Counted from the first letter of the stretch, positions 18,239 to 26,827 are shown. The stretch: 58,336 nt of DNA from a virus (IMGVR_UViG_3300035388_000018:1-58336), one strand, 5' to 3'. A program made the numbers and translations. The notes: generated from the letters alone by a model not told the origin.

Positions 18239-18781
18239 ATGAAAGCATTTATCAGAGTAAACCAGGACAACGAAATAGTCTGTAGAGCAACTGAAACGTG
18301 CAATCTGCATGGCGAAGGCACAGATTATCTTGTTGCCGATGAATCGGCAAATCCCGGGTATTCATGGACTCCCGAGTATGAAGATCAAGGTGTCACCGTG
18401 GGGGTTTTAGGCCCTGACCCTATGGAAATTGTTTTGGCGAAGAAAGCAAATGAAATTAAAACCGCCTTTTATACGGCGGCTGCGCAGCCGGTACCCATTG
18501 AGGTCAACGGAATCACATTTCAAATGGATGGCAAAAAAGACAGTGGGCGGCTCCTGAATGACGGTATTACGTTGGCTGAGTTGGCCGGAGAGACTACCAT
18601 TGACGTCATTGATTATTACAATGTGCCGCATTTCGGGATTTCCCTGGTTGATGCTAAGGAGATCGCTAAACAACAAGCTCTTGCGTTCAGAGCTAATTAT
18701 TACATTCGCGCAGGTTTGCGTTATCAGGTTGAGGTCGCGCCTGATGTTGCTACATTGACTGCGATAACCTGGCCTACCTAA
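18239..18781 (+). CDS. Second tail fibre assembly protein, DUF4376-like
   Basis: A 180-residue protein; AGGA lies nine bases before ATG 18239, eight bases after the second fibre's stop. The C-terminal half (KKANEIKTAFYTAAAQPV, then GITFQMDGKKDSGRLLNDG and HFGISLVDAKEIAKQQALAF) has the DUF4376-type helical layout, more divergent than the copy at 10464. Pairing one fibre with one assembly protein is the usual arrangement, so it probably serves the 967-residue fibre. The N-terminal 60 residues are a small separate domain with two cysteines (C17 and C23). Confidence 0.6.
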   Translation: MKAFIRVNQDNEIVCRATETCNLHGEGTDYLVADESANPGYSWTPEYEDQGVTVGVLGPDPMEIVLAKKANEIKTAFYTAAAQPVPIEVNGITFQMDGKKDSGRLLNDGITLAELAGETTIDVIDYYNVPHFGISLVDAKEIAKQQALAFRANYYIRAGLRYQVEVAPDVATLTAITWPT

Positions 18782-18803
18782 TTAGCCAACGTAAAGAGGC
18801 TCC

Positions 18804-20438
18804 ATGACAGTCACATTTAAAGATACCGCATCCACCATATGGCAGAATCAGGAGGTTACATTCTATGGCCGTCAGGTTGATATTGAGGGTTCTGGTAGCT
18901 GTTTGGATTTTTGCACAAGTTTGAGTGATATCAGTAAGGTTACAGGCTTGATAATCGAGAATTCCCAGTTTGATTTTCAAGCAGACATAAGCGCTTTGAC
19001 GAAACTGGTAGACCTCACGGGGGCCGCAAGTCAGCTTGATCTGCAAGCCGATACGAGCGTTTTGACGAAACTGGTAGGCCTGGCAGGTGGCGCAAACCAG
19101 TTTAGCTTTCAAACCGATACGAGCGATTTGACTAAGCTGGTAAGCTTGGTGGGCGGCGCAAGTCAGATTGGTTTTCAAACAGGTGTGAGCGATTTAACAA
19201 AGCTGGTGGACTTGGCGGGATCTGCATGCCGGTTTGATCTCCAAACAGGCATGAGTGCTTTAACAAAGCTGGTAGATTTGACGGGATATCCAAGTCAATT
19301 TGATTTGCAAACCGATATAAGCGCCCTCATAAAGCTGGTGGACATGGTAGGCGATCCCAGCCAGTTTGATTTCCAAGCCGGCATAAGCGTTTTGACAAAA
19401 CTGGTGGACCTGGCGGGCAGTTCGATCCAGTTTGATTTTCAAGCAGGCATAGGCGTGCTCACGAAGTTGGTGGACATGGTGGGCGATCCAAGCCAGTTTG
19501 GTCTGCAAGCCGGCACGGGATCACTCACGAAGTTGGTGGACCTTGCGGGCAGCTCGAACCGGTTTGATTTCCAAACAGGTATGAGCGCTTTGACGAAGCT
19601 GGTAACTTTGACGGGGGGTTCAAGTCAGTTTGATTTCCAAGCAGGTGTAAGCGCACTCACGAAACTGGTAGCTTTGGCGGGGGATGCGAGTGTATTCGGC
19701 CTGTATGCTGGGCCGAGCGGGTTGGTGCGTATCCGTTCCATAACGGGTGGCGCAAGCTTGTTTCAAAATGAGATCAGTGGAAGCGTACTTACCTTATTGT
19801 GCAACGTGACAGGCGGAGCCAACAAATTCGATTTTTTTGCCAGTCACAGTATGTTGACAAAACAGGTCGCTTTAATAGGTGCCCCTAATATATTTAATCT
19901 CCAGGGCAGTGTATCGCCCTTAACGTTCGTGGGGAATCTTTTAGCGGGAGATGGGCACTTTGCCTTTGCATCCGAGGAAAGCACTCTCAGTAAGCTTGTG
20001 GAGCTTGTGGGCGGGGGTTCTTGTATTGATTTCTTGGGCGATACTTCGCGCGTAACGGCTTTATGCAATATCGTGCCCGGGTTGTCGGTTTTGGAAATGG
20101 GTTTGAGTGCCGGCGAAGTGGCAAAAATGGCACTTATTTACCCGGATTCGTCAGTTTTTAACATGCTTTCGGGCTCAAGCGCATTGTCCGCGCTCAAGCC
20201 GATTTTCCCCGGCAATAGTTGTTTTAATTTTGAAGGCAAGGGCAGCAATATCATATTTTGGTCATATCCGCTCAATGCATTTGTTGCACAGCAAGGGGTT
20301 TATGCTTTTGTTTCAATAAAAAATAGTATTTTTCAGCATACGGCTACAGCGCCAGGCATTTTTGTGTTCACGGCTAATACTGAAAATTTTAATAGAGTAG
20401 GTAATTTAATCAATTTTTGTCGTAAAATTAGGAAGTAA
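18804..20438 (+). CDS. 22-residue repeat protein, putative beta-solenoid fibre or spike
   Basis: A 544-residue protein preceded by AGAGG. Residues 42-481 are exactly 20 uninterrupted repeats of 22 residues with consensus LTKLVDLxGxxSQFDFQAxxS; 41 residues precede and 63 follow them. Each unit has two short hydrophobic strands (TKLVDL and QFDFQ) separated by a Gly/Ser turn, which suggests a beta-solenoid with one coil per repeat. The first twelve units are most alike; the last eight diverge. The C-terminal 63 residues are Phe/Val-rich (GVYAFVSIKN, APGIFVFTA) and may cap or trimerise. Function is unknown. Its place after the second fibre and its assembly protein suggests a tail spike, fibre tip or decoration. 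No signal peptide is seen. Confidence 0.7.
   Translation: MTVTFKDTASTIWQNQEVTFYGRQVDIEGSGSCLDFCTSLSDISKVTGLIIENSQFDFQADISALTKLVDLTGAASQLDLQADTSVLTKLVGLAGGANQFSFQTDTSDLTKLVSLVGGASQIGFQTGVSDLTKLVDLAGSACRFDLQTGMSALTKLVDLTGYPSQFDLQTDISALIKLVDMVGDPSQFDFQAGISVLTKLVDLAGSSIQFDFQAGIGVLTKLVDMVGDPSQFGLQAGTGSLTKLVDLAGSSNRFDFQTGMSALTKLVTLTGGSSQFDFQAGVSALTKLVALAGDASVFGLYAGPSGLVRIRSITGGASLFQNEISGSVLTLLCNVTGGANKFDFFASHSMLTKQVALIGAPNIFNLQGSVSPLTFVGNLLAGDGHFAFASEESTLSKLVELVGGGSCIDFLGDTSRVTALCNIVPGLSVLEMGLSAGEVAKMALIYPDSSVFNMLSGSSALSALKPIFPGNSCFNFEGKGSNIIFWSYPLNAFVAQQGVYAFVSIKNSIFQHTATAPGIFVFTANTENFNRVGNLINFCRKIRK
18927..20246 (+). repeat. Twenty in-frame 66-bp tandem repeats
   Basis: The DNA counterpart of the repeat protein: 20 units of 66 bp with no indels, from codon 42 to codon 481. 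Shared words such as ACGAAACTGGT and TTTGATTTCCAAGC recur, best conserved in units 2-12. The in-phase length and gradual decay toward the 3' end suggest past expansion by unequal recombination, now under coding constraint. Confidence 0.85.
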
Positions 20439-20460
20439 ACAACTTTAAGGAGTGTCAATT

Positions 20461-20832
20461 ATGGGACGTTGGGCATCAGATTCAGTTATAGACGCATCTT
20501 TGGACAAAATGTCAGAGGCAAACCTTTTGATCGCCTGTTCGCAGCAACCGGCTAATCGCGTAGAAGCGGTAGGCACATATGCTATTGCCGATGTCGTATT
20601 AGCCGCCGAGGATTTCAGCAAGGCGAATGATACCAGCGGTAGGATATTGACAGTCGCAGGGAAGGCGCTGGTCGATGTTGATACAGACGGGACAATTACG
20701 CATCTGGCTCTTTGTGACGAAACCGAATTGCTGTATGTCACGACCACCAACAGCAAAATCGTTGAAATTGGTGATAAGGTTAATATTGGCGCCTTCACCG
20801 CAAACCTCAAAGACCCTGTAGCGATTTCATAA
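20461..20832 (+). CDS. Small conserved phage structural protein
   Basis: A 123-residue protein. ATG 20461 is used because AAGGAG ends eight bases before it; a GTG nine bases earlier lies inside the binding site. The opening (GRWASDSVIDASLDKMSEANLLIACSQQP, shortened: WASDSVIDASL and LLIACSQQP) matches a family of small phage proteins that I have seen near fibre or head genes without a proven function. The second half is a compact beta pattern (LALCDETELLYVTTTNSKIVE). It probably forms part of the virion surface. Confidence 0.6.
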   Translation: MGRWASDSVIDASLDKMSEANLLIACSQQPANRVEAVGTYAIADVVLAAEDFSKANDTSGRILTVAGKALVDVDTDGTITHLALCDETELLYVTTTNSKIVEIGDKVNIGAFTANLKDPVAIS

Positions 20833-20841
20833 GGTGACGTG

Positions 20842-21198
20842 ATGGCTGATTTTCCGCAGGACATAATCGAGTTACGGTATTTTTCCGATAATTGGGGGCC
20901 GTTCTCGTTCGATTTTGGCAATCACTTGCCGCCGGGATCGAATCTTAGCCATGTTGATCTAAAGGCTTATGCCGGTGCTGTCAATCCGGCGTCGGATTTG
21001 TCTGAAGCTACTGAGATCACGAGCGAAATTATTGATAGCGATATGTTACCGCTAATCGACAAGAACACTGTGCTGGTGTATTTCAAATATCCGACATTGG
21101 GCGAATTGAAAGGGATAAAAGCTACATTGTTGTTCGAATTTACCCTGGATACGACTGCCCGGCATGTGGCTTATTTCCAGTATGTCAAAATAATATAA
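20842..21198 (+). CDS. Small uncharacterised structural protein, beta-rich
   Basis: A 118-residue protein; ATG 20842 is preferred over GTG 20839, with AAGGTG upstream. It looks like an immunoglobulin-type or baseplate-accessory beta fold: PPGSNLSHVDLKAYAG, then a charged Asp-rich loop (DSDMLPLIDKNTVLVYFKYP) and TLLFEFTLDTTARHVAYFQY. No enzyme motif. It follows a small structural gene by nine bases and ends the fibre cluster. Confidence 0.5.
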   Translation: MADFPQDIIELRYFSDNWGPFSFDFGNHLPPGSNLSHVDLKAYAGAVNPASDLSEATEITSEIIDSDMLPLIDKNTVLVYFKYPTLGELKGIKATLLFEFTLDTTARHVAYFQYVKII

Positions 21199-21209
21199 AT
21201 GTGGAAAAC

Positions 21210-21332
21210 GTGAAAGCCAAAGCCGGTTATAAAAAACAAAAGTCTGAAAGCTCAACCGGCAAATGGTTGAAACGATATTTTGAAAAACGAACTTGTCGGA
21301 AAAGAATAGGAATTGGTGTAAATGCCGCTTAA
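21210..21332 (+). CDS. Possible 40-residue basic peptide
   Basis: An open frame from GTG 21210 to TAA 21330-21332, overlapping the start of the next gene by 11 bases. It is rich in Lys and Arg (GKWLKRYFEKRTCRKRIG). It lacks a clear ribosome binding site, so it may be non-coding leader of the metallopeptidase gene. Low confidence. Confidence 0.25.
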   Translation: MKAKAGYKKQKSESSTGKWLKRYFEKRTCRKRIGIGVNAA

Positions 21333-23427
21333 ACTCAAAACGATTTCCCCCCGAAATAGAGTGGAAAAAGCAAAAGGTTTCCCGGATATCCGAAGGATTA
21401 TCTGCCAGCGTTTTGAAATCAATGAAAATATGTGGCAACTTTCCGCCGATGCCGGTTTGAGGGCTATCCGGGGGCTAAAGCGGGCGGAACAAAGCACAGA
21501 CCCCCTTGATAGGGCCTTGCAAGGGGAAAGCTTGTTCCGGGCAATGCCAATGCCGGATACGTTTGAAAATATGGGCGTCGATATTGACGACTTCAAGCAC
21601 AGGGCAAAAGCCCTTTACCCCAAGGGTGAAAAAAACGGTATAGAATCGGATATTGGGACTATCGCTTACCAGCATTACACCGAAGCCGGGGCACTGCCAG
21701 GGGATGTTTTAAGTCTTGTCGACACGATTAAGGCGGCGGATAAACAGACCAGCGACAAGATAAAGGAACAAGGGGAATTAGTTAATAAAAATTACGGAAA
21801 ACTGAATGCGGCTATCGCAGAATACCGCCGGGATGCAGGGTGGGACCGAGAACGGGCGAAATTCTACAAGGTACACAGCGAGGATGTGGCGCCCCGGGCG
21901 GATGCCGGCACCGAATTTCAGGATGGCCGGATAGATAGAATCGAGTTTAATAAAAAAATAGCGGCCCTTAACGAAAAACTCCGAGCGGCGACCCGTGCAT
22001 GGAACGAATTTGCTAATAAAGTACAGGCACACGAAATAGGCCTACATAGTAAATACGTTGGGAATAGTGAACATGTGCAACAAGAAACCGATAACAAGGA
22101 AATGGATGCAGCATTACAGGCGTTTTATGCTAAAACGGTATCCGTGGCCTTAGAATCATCCCCCATATCTGAAAAAGACGCGCAGGACTGGGCCGGAAAG
22201 CAAGTGATCGCTCCGGCCTTGAAAAGCAGGCTCAAAAAGTCGGGTTATGGTGAGGCACAATTTAAGGATGATACGGCTGAATTTTATCGGTTGTGCGGCG
22301 GCCGGGTTGGGACAATCGAGTTTAAAACAACCAGGAAAAAGCGGTCATTTGCAATGGTCGAAAGTAACCAGGTCCATTTAAGCGCAAAGTCCGATAAGCG
22401 GACCATCTTCCATGAAATGGCCCATCTACTTGAAAACCAGCCAGTTGTTAAGGCGGCTAATAACCGTTTTATAGATAAAAAAACAGGCGGTCGTCAAAAA
22501 ATGGCGTCGCTCCGGTCGTTAACCGGGAACCGGGGGTATAAGTCGAACGAAAAGGCGTTTGTTGATCATTTCTTTGATCCGTATGTCGGTAAATATTACC
22601 CGGGCGGAATAACCGAAGTGGGTAGCATGGGGTTCCAGATGTTTGCAGACCCTAAAAAAATGGCAATGCTTTATGACCAGGACCCGGAAATGTTCCAATA
22701 CATTTTAGGGGTGGTTCGTAGTCCGATGACCAGCGTCGAGAAAGAAGCGGTTGACCTGATGGTAACGAAACGTCAAGAAAATATTGACGCGGTTGCGGTC
22801 GGTAAAAAGTTTTATGCGGCACTGGATAAAAAAAGTAAGAACATAGATAAAATAATCGAGGGGTCGTATTATCGGTTTGAAGGAACGTTGAGCCGGTTCA
22901 GGGTGATGTTTAAGGATGATTATATACTGGCTGCCACGGTTACCAAGAAAATAGCGCAGCAATTTTTATATATGTACTTGTGGCAGCTGTCTATATCCCC
23001 AAGGGTAGGCAGGCCAACTGACTCTAATTTGGAATATTGTATTAAAAACAATATCATCCCCCATACACTCAAGATCGATGACAGATACAAAACAATCCCA
23101 GATATCACCGTCTTGGACGTGGATAAAATGCCAAAAGATTTGGCTGAATTTACTGCCGGGGCTGATGAATTTATCAAATGGTTGAAGGGCAAAGCGTTCA
23201 GTCTTTCCCCGTATTCGTATGATACCGAGAATTATGAATATTCCAAGGGCGGCAAATCCATCATGGCTAAAGTGCGGCGGGGGGAACACGGAACCGTTTT
23301 AATAGAAGATAGAACGGACTTCGAGAATTTAAGCGTGGACTCTTTGTATCGATTTAGAGAAAAATCCGTAAAAGAAATATTCAAATCGGCCAGGGCTGAT
23401 ATCCAAAAGATAATAGGGGACGAATAA
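21322..23427 (+). CDS. Large protein with zinc metallopeptidase-like domain
   Basis: A 701-residue protein; AGGA about ten bases before ATG 21322. Residues 364-368 read HEMAH, the zincin HExxH motif, inside TIFHEMAHLLE, and a possible third ligand is E432 in TEVGSMGFQMFADP, whose downstream phrase (LYDQDPEMFQYILGVV) is typical of phage and mobile-element metallopeptidase domains. The N-terminal 300 residues are mostly helical and charged; the C-terminal 250 are of unknown fold. It belongs by length and context with polyvalent proteins injected with the DNA: the next gene overlaps by one base and carries other such domains. The target protein is unknown. Confidence 0.6.
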   Translation: MPLKLKTISPRNRVEKAKGFPDIRRIICQRFEINENMWQLSADAGLRAIRGLKRAEQSTDPLDRALQGESLFRAMPMPDTFENMGVDIDDFKHRAKALYPKGEKNGIESDIGTIAYQHYTEAGALPGDVLSLVDTIKAADKQTSDKIKEQGELVNKNYGKLNAAIAEYRRDAGWDRERAKFYKVHSEDVAPRADAGTEFQDGRIDRIEFNKKIAALNEKLRAATRAWNEFANKVQAHEIGLHSKYVGNSEHVQQETDNKEMDAALQAFYAKTVSVALESSPISEKDAQDWAGKQVIAPALKSRLKKSGYGEAQFKDDTAEFYRLCGGRVGTIEFKTTRKKRSFAMVESNQVHLSAKSDKRTIFHEMAHLLENQPVVKAANNRFIDKKTGGRQKMASLRSLTGNRGYKSNEKAFVDHFFDPYVGKYYPGGITEVGSMGFQMFADPKKMAMLYDQDPEMFQYILGVVRSPMTSVEKEAVDLMVTKRQENIDAVAVGKKFYAALDKKSKNIDKIIEGSYYRFEGTLSRFRVMFKDDYILAATVTKKIAQQFLYMYLWQLSISPRVGRPTDSNLEYCIKNNIIPHTLKIDDRYKTIPDITVLDVDKMPKDLAEFTAGADEFIKWLKGKAFSLSPYSYDTENYEYSKGGKSIMAKVRRGEHGTVLIEDRTDFENLSVDSLYRFREKSVKEIFKSARADIQKIIGDE

Positions 23428-25265
23428 TGGAATCTGAATTTACAGACGGCTTTTCGTACCAGTTTGAGTTAAAAACCCTGGCAGGCCCTGGGGTGATAAC
23501 AGTTGCCCCGACACAATGGGATGAACCGGGGAAAATCACCATTGAAGATTATGGGTCCAGTGACATCCATTATTGTATTTCGAGCCTTTTTGACAAACAC
23601 GGTTTCGGCATGACCGGTGTTTGTATGCAGATGGGTACTGAATCCCCTGTTGACATCAACCGTGTGTTGCAGATGTACGCGGGAAAAGAAGGGGAAATGG
23701 TCCTTTCTTACGATTTAATCGGGTTTAATCCTGATGAAATGGCCGAAGGTGGCAGCGTTCTTGAAAGCGCGGTCACTTTCAAAGAGAAAAAATTCACACT
23801 GCAGGACCGGTATCAATTCCAGGGCCTGCCCATTTCCATTGAAAATAAAAAAGGATCGTATCGAACCGGTATGTATCCGGACGGCCATGAATGGAAAACC
23901 TTCATGTATTTTGATTATGGGTATATCCGGAAAACCAAGGGTGAAGACGATGAAGGCATTGACGTGTATGTGGGTCCGGACCGGACGGCAAAACACGTTT
24001 ACATCGTGAAACAGCATAAAATTGAAGCGGTCAAGAAATGGGAGGGCGCCTATTGCCCTAAATGCGGTGAGCATGCCCGGGATTGCGCCTGTAAAGAATT
24101 TTTCGACGAAGATAAGGCGTTTGTAGGCTTCGGGAATAAAGAGGCCGTTATCAGCGCATACGGCAAGCAATACGACTCCCCTCTTTTTATCGGGCCGATA
24201 TCCACCATGACGGTCGATGATTTTAAAAAACTGATGACCGGGCCAAAAGAAAAGGTGAAAGTCCCTTTGCAATTTGTGTCTGAATCAGCTGGGGATTGGC
24301 GGAGCGTCATAAGAAACGCGGAGACGTTCTCTTCCATCGTGGCCGTTTTTAAAGATAAAATGATTGGCCCGGCGCCCGAGCAAGAAAACACATCCGCCGA
24401 GGAAAGGGCAATAAACCGGCCGATCCTGAACAACTTTTTCAAGGGCGTGAAGCTGAAAAAGGCTGAATACAAGGTGTTTGAAATTGGTGAAGACAATAAA
24501 CCCGCGTATCGGCCGGTAACCGGTTGGCGGTATGGTCATTTTGCGACACAAAAGGTCGACGGAAAATGGGTAACGACACATATCAAGACAGGGCAGGGCG
24601 TGGGGAGAGTCCAGGGGAAAAAGCTTGATGCCGTCGAACACATGTGGCGCCTTGAAAAGCTGGGGTCTGAATGGGATTTCGATAAGTCTGAAGATATGCC
24701 TGAAGACCTAGCCCAGCACGCCATGGAAATCCGGGATGACATCGAAAATGTTAGGTTGCCGGCCGAATTGATACCGGCTGAAACACCAGCACCGGCACCG
24801 CAGGGGAGCGAGACCCCCCTGTATCACGGCAGTCCGGTAAAAGACCTGAAAACGATACAGGCGGGTTCATGGTATAGCCCGGTAAAGGCTTTAGCGGCGG
24901 CGTTTGCCCGGGGCAGGGGAAACAAAAAAGATCCTGGGCAGATATACGGCGTCAATATGGACCTGGGCGGCTACCAATGGGCCGATTTAACGGCTTTTGG
25001 GATGGATGAGTATGTCACACCAAAACAAATGGCCGTTGCCACTGGTGTTGACCTGGCGGAACTCATGCAGGCATTTCAAAAAGAATCCACATTGAAGGAT
25101 ACTCTTGAAGATGGCCTTATCGCATTGCGCCATCTTGTTGACCAAAAGCCGATTATGGACTTTTACAAGGCAAAGGGCTTTGATGGATTCAAGGCAAAGG
25201 AAGGGTTAAAGTCACCCACTGATTATATCGACACCTATAAATTGTTTTTCAGCCAAGCTTTATAA
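23427..25265 (+). CDS. Multidomain protein: pyrophosphatase-like plus ADP-ribosyltransferase-like
   Basis: A 612-residue protein whose ATG shares a base with the preceding stop. Residues about 130-265 resemble the inorganic-pyrophosphatase-like domain of phage polyvalent proteins: GLPISIENKKGSYRTG, YFDYGYIRKTKG, EGIDVYVGPD and FFDEDKAFVGFGN. A CPKCGEHARDCACK zinc-ribbon-like insertion sits at 210-223. A linker with PAPAPQG leads to a C-terminal domain (465-612) starting LYHGSP (residues 465-470) with GSWYSPVKALAAAFA, a pattern seen in ADP-ribosyltransferase-like effectors. I infer a virion-delivered effector that alters host proteins or nucleotides. Catalytic residues are not proven; the closing Glu motif of ADP-ribosyltransferases was not identified. 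Confidence 0.55.
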   Translation: MESEFTDGFSYQFELKTLAGPGVITVAPTQWDEPGKITIEDYGSSDIHYCISSLFDKHGFGMTGVCMQMGTESPVDINRVLQMYAGKEGEMVLSYDLIGFNPDEMAEGGSVLESAVTFKEKKFTLQDRYQFQGLPISIENKKGSYRTGMYPDGHEWKTFMYFDYGYIRKTKGEDDEGIDVYVGPDRTAKHVYIVKQHKIEAVKKWEGAYCPKCGEHARDCACKEFFDEDKAFVGFGNKEAVISAYGKQYDSPLFIGPISTMTVDDFKKLMTGPKEKVKVPLQFVSESAGDWRSVIRNAETFSSIVAVFKDKMIGPAPEQENTSAEERAINRPILNNFFKGVKLKKAEYKVFEIGEDNKPAYRPVTGWRYGHFATQKVDGKWVTTHIKTGQGVGRVQGKKLDAVEHMWRLEKLGSEWDFDKSEDMPEDLAQHAMEIRDDIENVRLPAELIPAETPAPAPQGSETPLYHGSPVKDLKTIQAGSWYSPVKALAAAFARGRGNKKDPGQIYGVNMDLGGYQWADLTAFGMDEYVTPKQMAVATGVDLAELMQAFQKESTLKDTLEDGLIALRHLVDQKPIMDFYKAKGFDGFKAKEGLKSPTDYIDTYKLFFSQAL

Positions 25266-25356
25266 CCCGGGCCCGGATCGTGGGCAGGGCGGTTTTTATC
25301 AAAAAAATGTATCGTTTTAACTTTATTTAAAGAAAAAAAGTTTAAAAGGGAGTACA

Positions 25357-25608
25357 ATGCCTAAAATAAAAGGTTTTTTCCAGGATGCGGTTGGCAATTT
25401 TTCAATGATGCGGCTTTTGTCCTTCATTATCACGATCACGGTAATGTTGATTTGGGCCGTGGAATGTTTGCGTAAAAATGAATTTCTTGGATGGGGGGAC
25501 AGCCAAGTTTACATACTTATCGCGTGTATCGTTCCCACTGTCCTACAAAAGCTGGTGGAATCCGGCGGGCTGCAGTTCCTATTCGGCAGCAAAAAGGCGA
25601 CTAAATGA
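25357..25608 (+). CDS. Holin, two transmembrane segments
   Basis: An 83-residue protein; AAAAGGGAG precedes ATG 25357. It has two hydrophobic stretches: LLSFIITITVMLIWAVECL (about 20-38) and QVYILIACIVPTVLQKLV (about 50-67), with a charged loop between and a basic tail (GSKKATK). Its size, topology and position just before an endolysin-like gene, which overlaps it by four bases (ATGA), fit a class II holin that opens the inner membrane at lysis. Confidence 0.75.
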   Translation: MPKIKGFFQDAVGNFSMMRLLSFIITITVMLIWAVECLRKNEFLGWGDSQVYILIACIVPTVLQKLVESGGLQFLFGSKKATK

Positions 25609-26207
25609 AAATCCCATCTGTACCAGACATTATTAAGGCCATGAGGAACAAGGGCTATACCGTCTACAGCGATCCGGACGGTTATGACCTGAATATAGTA
25701 GGCATCCGGGCAAAAAACATTTTTGCAAATCGGTTTGATGATCTGCTGACGGTGTTTTATCGGTTTCAAGATCAGTGGGGTTATGTAGCTTTCCCGGCAA
25801 CGACCGACCCGGGAACATATTGGTTGGAAAATCCCATGGTGAAACTGGGCACCGCCATTCTTGCCCCGGGACAATACCGAGCTGCATACAAAATAGGAAA
25901 ACACCATGGCAAATATGATGCGTTGGTACAGACCAAGCCTGTCACGGTTTTTAGGGACCGGAACCGGGATAATAGGTTGGATGTCAAGGACGCCATCACG
26001 GATACCGGCATGTTCGGTATCAACATTCATCACGCTACACGAAAAGGCAAATCGAACAATGTCGAAAAGTGGTCGGCTGGTTGTCAGGTGATCCAAAATT
26101 CAAACGAATTTGAAGTTCTCATGTCATTGGCCCGGGTTGGCCGGGAACGCTTCGGGAATTGCTTTACATACACTCTACTGGACGAAAAAGACATTAAGGA
26201 TTCTTAA
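25605..26207 (+). CDS. Endolysin candidate with L,D-transpeptidase-like Cys motif
   Basis: A 200-residue protein in the lysis cassette. Near residues 145-160 it reads INIHHATRKGKSNNVEKW followed by SAGCQV: a His about 14 residues before SxGC, which is the layout of the catalytic His and Cys in YkuD-type L,D-transpeptidases (motif HX14-17 SHGC). A similar fold with hydrolytic function would cut or remodel peptidoglycan cross-links. The N-terminal 90 residues have no recognised motif. It lacks a signal peptide, so export depends on the holin. That this gene follows a holin supports a lytic role; the enzymatic direction is unproven. Confidence 0.6.
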   Translation: MKIPSVPDIIKAMRNKGYTVYSDPDGYDLNIVGIRAKNIFANRFDDLLTVFYRFQDQWGYVAFPATTDPGTYWLENPMVKLGTAILAPGQYRAAYKIGKHHGKYDALVQTKPVTVFRDRNRDNRLDVKDAITDTGMFGINIHHATRKGKSNNVEKWSAGCQVIQNSNEFEVLMSLARVGRERFGNCFTYTLLDEKDIKDS

Positions 26208-26209
26208 CG

Positions 26210-26749
26210 ATGATTTCAATTTTTTCCTCATTAGCAAGCGGCGGCATTCTGGGCGCCATTGGCAGTGGCATTACAAACCTTTTCGATTTCCTGAAACAAA
26301 AGCAGGCCAACAAACAGGCGCTTGAAGTCCGAAAGCTGGAGATTGCAGTTACCAGTAAACGCCATGAGCACGAATTGGCCCTGGCCGGCATGAAGCAGAC
26401 CATGGACATGCAAAAAGGCGCGGATAAGATCCAATCGGCCAGTTATGAAATGGATAAGGCCACATATACGGACACAAAAAGTGCAAACTGGGTTTCACAG
26501 ATCCTTTTGACGACTGTTGATGTACTTCGGGGGTTGGTCCGGCCGGCGATGACCGGCTACATGGTCTGGGAAGTCCATGTTTTGCGAACATCGGTTGAAG
26601 CGATATTGACCAGTTCCGGTGTTACGCTGATTTCAGCACCGCAGGCATTGGCAATCTATAGCGATATAGTCAACATGATTCTATTTCTGGCATCAGCGTC
26701 TTTTTCATGGTGGTTCGGTACAAGAATAAAAAACAAAGCCGTTGCATAA
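26210..26749 (+). CDS. Membrane protein of lysis cassette with WWFGTR motif
   Basis: A 179-residue protein with AAGGA nine bases before ATG 26210. Hydrophobic segments are visible at the N-terminus (SSLASGGILGAIGSGITNLF), around 108-125 (LRGLVRPAMTGYMVWEV) and around 145-166, ending SFSWWFGTR, a motif I associate with a phage membrane protein family encoded in or near lysis genes. A charged helical region (KQKQANKQALEVRKLEIAV) separates them. It may be a second holin, antiholin or pore protein. It overlaps no neighbour but follows the endolysin by two bases. Confidence 0.55.
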   Translation: MISIFSSLASGGILGAIGSGITNLFDFLKQKQANKQALEVRKLEIAVTSKRHEHELALAGMKQTMDMQKGADKIQSASYEMDKATYTDTKSANWVSQILLTTVDVLRGLVRPAMTGYMVWEVHVLRTSVEAILTSSGVTLISAPQALAIYSDIVNMILFLASASFSWWFGTRIKNKAVA

Positions 26750-26780
26750 CCTGTATTACCAGCGGTTTAAAGATATTTAA

Positions 26781-26803
26781 GCACTATACAAATGTATAAG
26801 TGC
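26781..26803 (+). other. Imperfect inverted repeat upstream of the DarB-like gene
   Basis: GCAC-TATAC and GTATA-AGTGC flank AAAT, giving an imperfect palindrome with one bulge at 26781-26803, within the leader of the helicase-methyltransferase gene. It may be an operator or mRNA hairpin. No T-run follows. Confidence 0.35.
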
Positions 26804-26827
26804 AAACCAGTTAAAAAGGATTGTAAT

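Noticed and set aside
25266-25356. Terminator between the ART-like gene and the holin
   Set aside because: Only a short GCCC/GGGC pairing is present and the TTTTT lies about ten bases away; not convincing.
26792-26827. Earlier ATG for the DarB-like gene
   Set aside because: It lies in an inverted repeat and has no binding site; ATG 26828 has AAAAAGGA at good spacing.
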